From: Deltaproteobacteria bacterium
GTDB lineage: Bacteria > Desulfobacterota > DSM-4660 > Desulfatiglandales > HGW-15
Assembly (NCBI GenBank): GCA_020060215.1
Contig: JAGVAP010000083.1
Coordinates: 1-18,531 of the forward strand
Reading direction: 5' to 3'
DNA length: 18,531 nt
The notes under the pieces are model-generated. The model made no database searches, was not told where the DNA came from, and saw nothing but the letters and a program-made list of their open reading frames with translations. Shown here piece after piece: positions 7,131 to 14,613 of this stretch. Every line of letters starts with the position of its first letter. Position 1 is the stretch's first letter. Both the position numbers and the translations under genes were made by a program.

Positions 7131-8420
7131 ATGTGGAAAAGAATCCTTGTCTTCTGGTCGCTCGTGCTGATCCGGTCCATCTCCTTTGTCCCCCATGCGG
7201 AAGCTGAAAACAGGATCCAGTTGGATGCGCTGGTCCGGGAGGCCCTCGAGAACAACCCCGGGATCGCCGCGGCCGAGGAAAGGCGGGAGGCATATGCCGA
7301 GAGGGTCCCCCGTGCAGGCGCGCTGGAAGATCCCATGCTCGGGTTTGGAGCGGTCAACGTACCGACCAATCTCAGTTTCACGGACGCGGATATGACCCAG
7401 AAGCAGATCTCCATTTCCCAGACGCTCCCCTTCCCGGGGAAGCGGGCCGCCCTGAGGGAGGCGGCCGGGGAGGAGGCGGAGGCCGTCGCGAACGAGGTGG
7501 AGGAGAGGGCGCTGGATGTGGTCAGGGAGGTAAAGAGCGCCTATTGGGACCTCTCGCACATCTACCGGACCACGGCGGTGACGGAGCGAAACAAGGAGAT
7601 CCTCGAGAGCCTTGCCAAGATCGCGGAGTCTCGCTACGCGGTCGGGCAGGGCATACAGCAGGACGTGCTCCAGGCCCAGGTGGGGATCTCCCGCATGGTG
7701 GACGAGCTGATCATGCTCGGCCAGCAGAGGGTGGCGACCGAGGCGAGGCTATGCAGTCTGCTCAACCGTCCCGGGGACTGCCTCATCGGGCAGCCCGAGG
7801 AGGCGGTGTTCCGGGGATTGCCGGTAACGGTCGAGGGGCTCCGGAGAGAGGCGTTGGAGACAAACCCCACCCTGGCCAGGATCAAGAACATCATCGAGGC
7901 CAGGGAGAAGGAGCTTCGGCTGGCCAAGCTCGCCTATTACCCGGATTTCCGGCTCCGCTTTGCCTACGGGCAGCGGGATGACGGTCAGAATGCCTTGGGT
8001 GATGAGATCTACAGGAGGGACTTTCTGACGGGGGTCGTGGAGGTGAACCTCCCTATCTTCTACAAGTCCAAGCAGGATCGGCGGGTGGCGGAGGCCCGGG
8101 CCGAGATCCGTGCAGCGGAGGCGCAGTACAGCGCGGCCAAGAACGAGATCTTCTACAGGATCGCGAACCTGGCCTCCATGCTGGAGCGGGCCGAGAGGCA
8201 GCTGGAGCTCTACCGGACCGGGATCATCCCCCAGGCGGGCGCAGAGGTGAAGTCCGCACTGAGTGCCTACACCGTGAACAAGGTCGACTTCATCAGTGTT
8301 CTGGACAGCCAGATGACCCTCTACCGGTACGAGGTGGAGTATCACGGGGCGCTCACGCAGTATGAAAAAAATCTGGCCGGCCTCGAGGCGGCCGTCGGGA
8401 AGCAGTTCGTGAGGGACTGA
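7131..8420 (+). CDS. cusC: TolC-family outer-membrane efflux channel (CusC/CzcC-like)
   Basis: A 429-residue outer-membrane factor that would form the exit duct of the copper pump. Residues 1-25 are a signal peptide (hydrophobic core, then HAEA). There is no cysteine for lipid attachment, unlike E. coli CusC. The duplicated TolC helical repeat is visible: LDALVREALENNPGIAAAE (about 31-49) and again LRREALETNPTLARIKN (about 238-254). The metal-efflux branch marker QTLPFPGKR is at about 97-105, and the second-repeat strand segment VNLPIFYKSKQDRR is near 306-319. Length is slightly short but normal for the CzcC/CusC group. ATG 7131 follows a GAGAGAGGGTGAG ribosome site. It is the first gene of the run, 54 bases before the adaptor gene. 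Confidence 0.88.
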   Translation: MWKRILVFWSLVLIRSISFVPHAEAENRIQLDALVREALENNPGIAAAEERREAYAERVPRAGALEDPMLGFGAVNVPTNLSFTDADMTQKQISISQTLPFPGKRAALREAAGEEAEAVANEVEERALDVVREVKSAYWDLSHIYRTTAVTERNKEILESLAKIAESRYAVGQGIQQDVLQAQVGISRMVDELIMLGQQRVATEARLCSLLNRPGDCLIGQPEEAVFRGLPVTVEGLRREALETNPTLARIKNIIEAREKELRLAKLAYYPDFRLRFAYGQRDDGQNALGDEIYRRDFLTGVVEVNLPIFYKSKQDRRVAEARAEIRAAEAQYSAAKNEIFYRIANLASMLERAERQLELYRTGIIPQAGAEVKSALSAYTVNKVDFISVLDSQMTLYRYEVEYHGALTQYEKNLAGLEAAVGKQFVRD

Positions 8421-8474
8421 GTGCGGTGACCGGGGGTGCCCATGAGCATTGGGACGGCCCCGAGGAGACCGGAT

Positions 8475-9758
8475 ATGAAGAAGGAGAAGAAAATGAAGAT
8501 TGCGGCATGGGTATTCCTGCTGCTCTTGACGGCGGTCGGAGCCTTCGTGACCGTGCAGAGCAACATCCTCGCCCAGTCCGGGCACGAGGGCCACGGAGAG
8601 CCAAGGGCGGGCAGCACCGCGCCGGCGGCGAATACGGAGCCTCCCAGGGTCGAGGCGGAGGAAGAGGCGGATCCGTTCGAGGGAATGACTATGGAGTCCC
8701 TGCACAAGGAGGGGAAGATGCAGGAGCTCGCGCCCGGCGCCGTGCAGCTGTCGCCCGAGAGACAGCAGATGATCGGGATCAAGGTCGGCACCGTGGAGCC
8801 GATGCAGCTCGACAAGGTGATCCGGACGACGGGCAGGGTGGACTACGACGAAAAACGGCTCGTGACCGTCTCCCCGAAGATCGGGGGGTGGGTCGAGGAG
8901 CTCTACGTGGATTTCACCGGCGCGTATGTGAAGAAGGGGGCCCCCCTCCTTTCCATCTACAGTCCTGAGCTGGTCGCCACCCAGGAGGAGTATCTGGTCG
9001 CCCTTCGGGCGAGGGAGGAGTTCAGAAAAAGCCCCTTCCAGGAGGTTGCCTCGAGCGGGGACTCCCTGGTCGAATCGGCCCGGCGCCGTTTGAAGCTCTG
9101 GGACATCAGCGATGAGCAGATCAGGAAACTGGAGGAGACCGGCCAGCCGAGCAAGACCCTTACCCTGTATTCCCCTTACGAGGGGTTTCTCCTGGAGAAG
9201 ATGGTCTACAAAGGCATGAACGTGATGGCCGGGATGGCCCTCTTCAGGTTGGCCGATCTCTCGGTGGTCTGGATCTACGCCGATATCTATGAATCCGAGC
9301 TCCCCTGGATCCGGTTGGGGCAGAGCGCGTCCTTCAAACTCCCCTATCTCCCCTCGGAGGGCTTCAAGGGGAAGGTGATCTACATCTACCCCTCCCTCGA
9401 TCCCAAGAGCCGCACCGCCAAGATCAGGCTGGAGTTCCCGAACCGCAAAGGCATGCTCAAGCCAGAGATGTATGCGGATGTGGAGATCCGGATCGACCTC
9501 GGGCGGAGACTTGCGGTCCCGGAGAGCGCCATCATCGACACCGGGGTCCGACAGGTGGCGATCATCGACAAGGGGTCGGGCTATTTCGAGCCGAGAGACG
9601 TGAGGCTGGGGGTCAAGGTGGACGATCACTACGAGGTGATCGAAGGTCTTAAACCCGGGGAGCGGGTGGTGACCAGCGCCAACTTCCTGATCGATTCGGA
9701 ATCCAAGTTCAAAGAGGCGATGGGCGCAGGCGGCGGTCATGCAGGCCATGCGCACTGA
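8475..9758 (+). CDS. cusB: RND periplasmic adaptor (CusB-like)
   Basis: A 427-residue membrane-fusion protein linking the inner-membrane RND pump to the outer-membrane channel. It begins with a lysine-rich stretch and a hydrophobic segment (about 10-28), a signal anchor or signal peptide. A His-containing linker follows (GHEGHGE, 36-42), then a Met-bearing segment GMTMESLHKEGKM (70-82) that could bind Cu(I), as the N-terminal methionines of E. coli CusB do. The lipoyl/barrel-sandwich half-motifs (SPKIGGWVEELYVDFTGAYV, 133-152) and SPELVATQEEYL (163-174) are typical of CusB. The tail ends in HAGHAH, another possible metal site. ATG 8475 is chosen because GAGGAG lies seven bases upstream. ATG 8493, with AAGGAG six bases upstream, is a real alternative. 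GTG 8436 and ATG 8442 lack good sites. Confidence 0.92.
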   Translation: MKKEKKMKIAAWVFLLLLTAVGAFVTVQSNILAQSGHEGHGEPRAGSTAPAANTEPPRVEAEEEADPFEGMTMESLHKEGKMQELAPGAVQLSPERQQMIGIKVGTVEPMQLDKVIRTTGRVDYDEKRLVTVSPKIGGWVEELYVDFTGAYVKKGAPLLSIYSPELVATQEEYLVALRAREEFRKSPFQEVASSGDSLVESARRRLKLWDISDEQIRKLEETGQPSKTLTLYSPYEGFLLEKMVYKGMNVMAGMALFRLADLSVVWIYADIYESELPWIRLGQSASFKLPYLPSEGFKGKVIYIYPSLDPKSRTAKIRLEFPNRKGMLKPEMYADVEIRIDLGRRLAVPESAIIDTGVRQVAIIDKGSGYFEPRDVRLGVKVDDHYEVIEGLKPGERVVTSANFLIDSESKFKEAMGAGGGHAGHAH

Positions 9759-9984
9759 TAGTGCCAAGAGGAAAACAACAACGGGTTATCTCTCACAGAG
9801 CACTACAGAGGCACTGAGCCGACCAGAGGCGACTCGGCACCAAGTCTCGCCTTCTCCAGCGCGTGCTCTCCGGAAAATGATCTTGTCCTGTCTTTGAGAT
9901 CAATAAACGGGACAAGGATGGCTCTTCTGAGACCCTGTGCTCTGGCGAAGCGGGTGAGAGCCGGTTCTGTAGAGGCGGATTTGA
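9759..9984. other. 226-base spacer between cusB and cusA with repeat-like sequence
   Basis: The adaptor and pump genes are normally close together, but here a non-coding spacer separates them. It contains a CACAGAG...ACAGAGGCACTGAG stretch resembling dispersed CACAGAG-type repeats of environmental genomes (my recollection, not checked). It also has a 7-bp inverted repeat CTTGTCC (9882-9888) / GGACAAG (9910-9916). I see no open frame with a start and ribosome site, and no transposase remnant. Confidence 0.5.
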
Positions 9985-12900
9985 ATGATTGAAAAGATTA
10001 TCGAATGGTGCGGGCGCAACCGGTTTCTGGTCTTCCTTGCCGTTCTCCTTCTGATGCTCGGCGGGGTCTACGCGCTCAAGAACATCCCCCTGGATGCGGT
10101 GCCGGACATCTCCGACGTCCAGGTCATCATCTACACGCCGTGGGAAGGGAGGAGCCCCGACCTGGTGGAGGACCAGGTGACCTACCCGATCGTGACCGCC
10201 CTGATCTCGGCGCCCAGGGTCAAGGCGGTGAGGGGTTTCACCGACTTCGGCTTTTCTTTCGTCTATGTCATCTTCGAGGACGGGACCGACATCTACTGGG
10301 CCCGATCCAGGGTCCTGGAGTACATGCAGCAGTTCCAGGGGAAACTGCCGGAGGGGGCGAACCCCTCCATCGGGCCGGATGCGACAGGCGTGGGCTGGGT
10401 ATACACGTACGCCCTGGTGGATGAAACGGGAAGGCATGATCTCGCCTACCTGAGGACGCTCCAGGACTGGTACATCCGCTATGCCCTGGCAAGCGTCGGG
10501 GGGGTTGCGGAGGTGGCCAGCATCGGCGGCTTTGTCAAGCAGTACCAGGTCAACATCGACCCCAACCGGCTCTCCTCCTACGGCCTCTCCATCCGGAACG
10601 TGATGGACCGGGTCAAGAGGTCCAACAACGACGTGGAGGGTCGGCTTCTGGAGTTCGGCGGGCGGGAATACATGGTGCGGGGGCGGGGGTATGTGAAGAG
10701 CGTCGACGACATTGAAAAGATCGCCGTGGGGACCAATGACAGGGGCACCCCCATCCTTCTCAGGGACATCGCGTCCGTGGGCCTCGGCCCGGAGATCCGA
10801 AGGGGCATCGTGGAGCTCGACGGCAGGGGGGAGGTCGTCGGCGGGATCGTGGTGATGCGTTTCGGGGAGAACGCCCTGGACGTGATCAAGCGGGTGAAGG
10901 AGAAGATCCAGGAGATCGAGCCCGGGCTCCCGGCCGGGGTCAGGATCGTCCCCACCTATGACCGCTCCGAGCTGATCCAGCTCTCCATCAAGAGCCTCCA
11001 GAAGACGCTCATCGAGGAGATCATCGTCGTGAGCGCGGTCATCGTTATCTTCCTCCTCCACTTCCGCTCCGCCCTGGTGCCGATCTTTGCCTTGCCGATC
11101 GCGGTGATCGCCTCCTTCATCCCGATGTATTTCCTGGACATCACCTCCAACATCATGTCGCTCGGCGGGATCGCCCTCGCGATCGGGGTGCTGGTGGATT
11201 CCTCGGTGGTGATGGTGGAGAATGCCTACCGGAAGCTCTCGGAGGGGAGCGAACAGGAGAAGGCCGACAGCACCAAGACCGTCATCCGCGCCTCGCAGCA
11301 GGTGGGGAGGGCGATCTTCTTCTCCCTGATCATCATCATCATCTCCTTCGTCCCGGTCTTTCTCCTGGAGGCGCAGGAAGGCAGGATGTTCCGGCCCCTC
11401 GCCTTCACAAAGACCTTCGCCATGGCCGCTTCCTCGATCCTCGCCATCACCCTGGTGCCGGTCCTGATGACGCTCTTTATCCGAGGGAGGAATCTGAAGC
11501 CCGAGTCGGTCAATCCGGTCTCCCGGTTCTTCAACCGGATCTACAATCCCATCATCCTGCTGGCGCTGAGGTTCAAGTGGACCGCCCTCATCATCAACTT
11601 CGCGGTGGTGCCTGCGACGGCCCTTCTCCTCTACTTCCACCCGATCGGCAGCGAGTTCATGCCGCCCCTCTACGAAGGGACGATCTTTTACATGCCGATC
11701 ACGAGCCCCGGCCTCTCCGTGACCGAGGCCGGGAGGCTCCTTGCCGTGCAGGACCGGATCCTCAAGAGCTTCCCCGAGGTCCAGAGTGTCTTCGGGAAGG
11801 CCGGCCGGGCCGATACCTCCACGGACCCGGCGCCGTTCTCGATGATGGAGACGACGGTCAATCTCAAGCCGAAGGAGCAGTGGAGGAGGGTCGAAAAGGA
11901 GTACTCCTTCCTGCCGGGGTTCCTCCGGCCCGCGGCGCGGAAGGTCTTGGGTTCCACCAGGCCGATCACCTTCGACGAGCTGATCGCGGAGATGGACCGG
12001 AAGATGCAGTTCCCGGGGCTGCAGAATTCCTGGACCATGCCGATCCGGGCGCGGATCGACATGCTGAGCACGGGGATCCGGACGCCTGTAGGAATCAAGA
12101 TCGCCGGGGCGGACCTCAAGAAGATCGAGGAGCTGGGGACCCGCATCGAGATGATCCTGAAGCAGGTTCCCGGGACCCGCTCGGTCTATGCCGAGAAGGT
12201 GGCCGGGGGGTACTTCACGGACATTGTCATCAAGCGGGAGGAGATCGCCCGCTACGGCCTCACGGTGGGGGATGTCCAGGACGTCATCCAGACGGCCCTC
12301 GGCGGGATGACGATCACCAGGACGGTGGAGGGCAGGGAGCGGTACCCGGTGAACCTCCGCTACCCCAGGGAGCTTCGCGACGACGTGGAGAAGATCCGTC
12401 GGATCCTGGTCCCGATCTCTGGCGGGAGCGGCATGGAAAACGCATCCGGGCGATCCGGTGGACGCTCCTACCACGTCCCGCTCGGGCAGCTTGCAGAGGT
12501 TAGGACCACCACCGGCCCGGGCATGATCCGGGACGAGAACGGCATGCTCACGGGTTATGTCTACCTGGATGTGGCGGGAAGGGACATCGGCAGCTATGTC
12601 ACCGAGGCGAAGCGGGTCGTGCGGGACGAGTTGAAGCTGCCTGCCGGTTATTCCCTCTCCTGGAGCGGCCAGTACGAGTTCAAGCTCCGTGCAGAGGAGC
12701 GTCTGAAGATCCTCCTCCCCATTGTTTTTTTCGTGATCTTCATCCTCCTCTACATGACGTTCCATTCCACGGCAGAGGCCGCGATCGTCATGCTCTCGGT
12801 CCTCTATGCGATGACCGGCGGGGTGCTCCTGCAGAAGATCCTGGGGTACAACTTCAGCGTGGCCGTCTGGATCGGGTACATCGCGCTCTACGGCGTGGCG

Positions 12901-13248
12901 GTCGAGACCGGTGTGGTGATGGTCATCTACCTCCACGAGGCCCTGGACAAGCGGCTTCAGCAGGGCGCGGTGGGGGAGAAGGAGATCCACGAGGCGACCA
13001 TCGAAGGGTCGGTCCTCAGGCTGAGGCCGAAGCTGATGACCGTGAGCACCACCCTGATCGGCCTCCTCCCGATCATGTGGTCTGCAGGGGTGGGGGCGGA
13101 TGTGATGAAACCGATTGCGGCGCCCATCATCGGCGGGATGATCACCTCCACCATCCATGTCCTGATCATCACGCCGGTCATCTTCGCGATCATGAAGAGG
13201 AGCGCCTTGAGGAGGGGGAAACTGAAGAGTTCCGGGATGAACCTGTAA
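9985..13248 (+). CDS. cusA: Heavy-metal RND efflux pump, CusA-type (Cu+/Ag+)
   Basis: A 1087-residue inner-membrane proton-driven pump with the usual 12-helix RND layout and two large periplasmic loops. The opening MIEKIIEWCGRNRFLVFL and AVPDISDVQV are hallmarks of the heavy-metal branch. The copper ligands of E. coli CusA (M573, M623, M672) have counterparts in FYMP (M570), SMMETT (M620) and RIDMLSTG (M693). Proton-relay residues are also present: D405 in GVLVDSSVVMVEN, E974 in VAVETGVVM and K1016 in RLRPKLMT. These support Cu(I)/Ag(I) export rather than Zn/Co/Ni. It is about 40 residues longer than E. coli CusA. The extra length includes an insert after the KPKEQWRR segment (about residues 632-660). 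ATG 9985 has AGAGG nine bases upstream. It follows an unusually long spacer after cusB. Confidence 0.96.
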   Translation: MIEKIIEWCGRNRFLVFLAVLLLMLGGVYALKNIPLDAVPDISDVQVIIYTPWEGRSPDLVEDQVTYPIVTALISAPRVKAVRGFTDFGFSFVYVIFEDGTDIYWARSRVLEYMQQFQGKLPEGANPSIGPDATGVGWVYTYALVDETGRHDLAYLRTLQDWYIRYALASVGGVAEVASIGGFVKQYQVNIDPNRLSSYGLSIRNVMDRVKRSNNDVEGRLLEFGGREYMVRGRGYVKSVDDIEKIAVGTNDRGTPILLRDIASVGLGPEIRRGIVELDGRGEVVGGIVVMRFGENALDVIKRVKEKIQEIEPGLPAGVRIVPTYDRSELIQLSIKSLQKTLIEEIIVVSAVIVIFLLHFRSALVPIFALPIAVIASFIPMYFLDITSNIMSLGGIALAIGVLVDSSVVMVENAYRKLSEGSEQEKADSTKTVIRASQQVGRAIFFSLIIIIISFVPVFLLEAQEGRMFRPLAFTKTFAMAASSILAITLVPVLMTLFIRGRNLKPESVNPVSRFFNRIYNPIILLALRFKWTALIINFAVVPATALLLYFHPIGSEFMPPLYEGTIFYMPITSPGLSVTEAGRLLAVQDRILKSFPEVQSVFGKAGRADTSTDPAPFSMMETTVNLKPKEQWRRVEKEYSFLPGFLRPAARKVLGSTRPITFDELIAEMDRKMQFPGLQNSWTMPIRARIDMLSTGIRTPVGIKIAGADLKKIEELGTRIEMILKQVPGTRSVYAEKVAGGYFTDIVIKREEIARYGLTVGDVQDVIQTALGGMTITRTVEGRERYPVNLRYPRELRDDVEKIRRILVPISGGSGMENASGRSGGRSYHVPLGQLAEVRTTTGPGMIRDENGMLTGYVYLDVAGRDIGSYVTEAKRVVRDELKLPAGYSLSWSGQYEFKLRAEERLKILLPIVFFVIFILLYMTFHSTAEAAIVMLSVLYAMTGGVLLQKILGYNFSVAVWIGYIALYGVAVETGVVMVIYLHEALDKRLQQGAVGEKEIHEATIEGSVLRLRPKLMTVSTTLIGLLPIMWSAGVGADVMKPIAAPIIGGMITSTIHVLIITPVIFAIMKRSALRRGKLKSSGMNL

Positions 13249-13262
13249 GCAAAGGGGCAGAT

Positions 13263-13352
13263 GTAGGATGGGTGGAGCGGAGCGGAACCCATCGGGTTTG
13301 AGGTCACGCCAGGCCCAAGTTGATGGGTTTTGCTGCGCTCCACCCATCCTAC
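13263..13352. repeat. REP-like imperfect palindrome between cusA and the Met-rich gene
   Basis: Arms at 13263-13293 and 13322-13352 are reverse complements with three mismatches: GTAGGATGGGTGGAGCG then AGC, then AACCCATC on the left, mirrored on the right. They are separated by 28 bases. The GTAGGATGGGTGGAGCG / CCACCCATCCTAC text is a recognisable dispersed palindrome class of proteobacterial genomes, often linked to REP-associated (RAYT) transposases. It begins 15 bases after the cusA stop and ends 28 bases before the next start, so it may weaken or tune expression of the downstream genes. Confidence 0.75.
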
Positions 13353-13380
13353 AATACAAAAGGAAAGAGGAGGTATTCGA

Positions 13381-13854
13381 ATGAGAAAACTAGCAGCATT
13401 GGCGGCGGCACTGGCCTTCTTCGTGATCTCCCCGGCGGCTGTGATGGCGCAGCACAGCCATGGCGGGTCCAAGAGCGATTCCATGATGATGGACAGCAAG
13501 GAGGTCCTGGTCGAAGGCGTGAAGGTCGTTTTCATGGTCATGGCCAACAAGGAGCATGAAAAGATGCTCGCCGACATGAAGATGGACGAGAAGATCGAAC
13601 CGGGGACCACCCACAACATCATGGTCGTCCTGAAGGACGGTCAGACCCAGAAGGAGATCACGGACGCGCTGGTCAAGATGAAGGTGATCGATCCCGGCGG
13701 CAAGGATCAGATCAAGACGCTCAAGGCCGAAAAGGAGATGAAAAGCTACGATGCATACTTCGATCTCGGCCAAAAGGGCAGGTACCAGGTCCTGGCCAGC
13801 TTCAAAGTTGGAGACAAGACGAGGAATGCCGGTGTATACTGGGACGTGAAGTAG
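13381..13854 (+). CDS. Secreted Met/His-rich protein, probable periplasmic copper-binding factor
   Basis: A 157-residue protein with a clean signal peptide (MRKLAALAAALAFFV, cleavage near AVMAQ at 20-24). A short His/Met segment follows (HSHGG, then SMMMDS, about 25-39). The mature part reads VEGVKVVFMVMANKEHEKML and MKMDEKI, methionine-rich, and ends with strand-like YQVLASFKVGDKTRNAGVYWDV. The layout suggests a small beta-sandwich domain, comparable to FixH/YtkA-like periplasmic domains (visual impression only). There is no cysteine. The Met clusters and position in the Cus operon suggest Cu(I) binding, perhaps as a functional substitute for CusF, which is absent here. ATG 13381 has an ideal GAGGAGG site seven bases upstream. 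An ATG-like upstream extension to 13330 would run through the palindrome and is rejected. Confidence 0.82.
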   Translation: MRKLAALAAALAFFVISPAAVMAQHSHGGSKSDSMMMDSKEVLVEGVKVVFMVMANKEHEKMLADMKMDEKIEPGTTHNIMVVLKDGQTQKEITDALVKMKVIDPGGKDQIKTLKAEKEMKSYDAYFDLGQKGRYQVLASFKVGDKTRNAGVYWDVK

Positions 13855-13888
13855 GGCCAAATCCAAAGGTCGCGACCCGCTACCTTGC

Positions 13889-13916
13889 CTCCCCCCATTC
13901 CCAGCTCCGGGGGGAG
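13889..13916 (+). terminator. GC-rich hairpin after the Met-rich protein gene
   Basis: CTCCCCCC (13889-13896) pairs with GGGGGGAG (13909-13916) across a 12-base loop and is followed by TTCTTTG. It lies 34 bases after the stop of the Met-rich protein gene and could act as a leaky terminator or an RNA-processing hairpin that lowers expression of the two redox genes downstream. The T-run is poor. Confidence 0.4.
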
Positions 13917-13998
13917 TTCTTTGCCTGAGGGGGAGGCTTTCTTGAAGACTCTCCTCCACGGGTGGGGAGAGGAGAGGGAGCAGGCCGCAGGGGTATCT

Positions 13999-14613
13999 AT
14001 GAAGAAGATGGTCCGCAAGAAGGCGGTTACAGGTGTTCTGGTGCTGATTGCGCTTTTCGTGGCCGCCTCGGCGATCCCCGCCGCTCTGCCCGATGTGCCC
14101 GATTATCGGATCAAGGGCGCGGCCCAACCCAAGGTGGTGATCACCGAGTACTCCGACTTCCAGTGTCCGAACTGCTCCAAGGCGCAAGCGTACCTGATGG
14201 AGATGGTAAAACGGAACGACTCGGAGGTTGCGGTGGTCTTCAGGCATTACCCGCTCAGGATGCACCGGTGGGCCTTCCTGGCCGCGCAGGCGGCGGAGAG
14301 CGCTGGCGCGCAGGGAAAGTTTTGGGAATACCAGAAGATCCTTTTCGAGCGTCAGGCGGAATGGGACAAATCCGAAAACGCCCGCGGCGTCTTTGTGCAG
14401 TATGCGGCCGATCTTGGCCTGGACACGCAAAGATTCATCATGGACCTTGAGCAGGGCCGTTGGGACGCGAAGATTCTGCGGGACATCGAGGACGCGCGGT
14501 CGAAAAACGTGAATGTGACGCCCACGTTCTTCATCAATGATCGCCGCCTGGTGGGGGACAGGCAGCTCCGGGAATACGGCCAGAGTTTTGTGGACCAGGA
14601 AAAGAGTCGATGA
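13999..14613 (+). CDS. DsbA-family thiol-disulfide oxidoreductase
   Basis: A 204-residue exported thioredoxin-fold protein. The N-terminus is a lysine-rich stretch plus a hydrophobic helix (about 9-29), a signal peptide or anchor. The redox site is CPNC (C56-C59) in YSDFQCPNCSK, and the cis-proline loop is VTPTFFIN (P175). Between them lies the helical insertion usual for the DsbA/DsbG-like Thioredoxin_4 group. The C-terminal part keeps the DRRLVGDRQLREYG strand-helix typical of the family. It is expected to make, break or isomerise disulfides in the periplasm. ATG 13999 has AGGGG five bases upstream and gives an ordinary export signal. An earlier in-frame start would add a Pro/Gly-rich stretch without family character. 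The stop overlaps the start of the MauE-like gene (ATGA), which implies coupled translation. Confidence 0.9.
   Translation: MKKMVRKKAVTGVLVLIALFVAASAIPAALPDVPDYRIKGAAQPKVVITEYSDFQCPNCSKAQAYLMEMVKRNDSEVAVVFRHYPLRMHRWAFLAAQAAESAGAQGKFWEYQKILFERQAEWDKSENARGVFVQYAADLGLDTQRFIMDLEQGRWDAKILRDIEDARSKNVNVTPTFFINDRRLVGDRQLREYGQSFVDQEKSR

Noticed and set aside
7749..9767. 672-codon minus-strand open frame opposite cusC/cusB
   Set aside because: Same antisense shadow effect. Composition is unlike a real protein, and both plus-strand genes are well supported.
9793..13359. Very long open frame (1188 codons) on the minus strand opposite cusA
   Set aside because: It lies fully antisense to a pump gene with conserved motifs. 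Its product is Asp/His/Pro/Arg-rich and low in hydrophobic pattern, as expected when a GC-rich gene is read on the other strand. No family motif is seen.
13330..13380. Upstream extension of the Met-rich protein
   Set aside because: It would start inside the palindrome and bury the signal peptide. ATG 13381 has a near-perfect ribosome site.
13390..14430. 346-codon minus-strand open frame across the Met-rich and DsbA-like genes
   Set aside because: It spans two real genes and their gap antisense, with no start context or family character.
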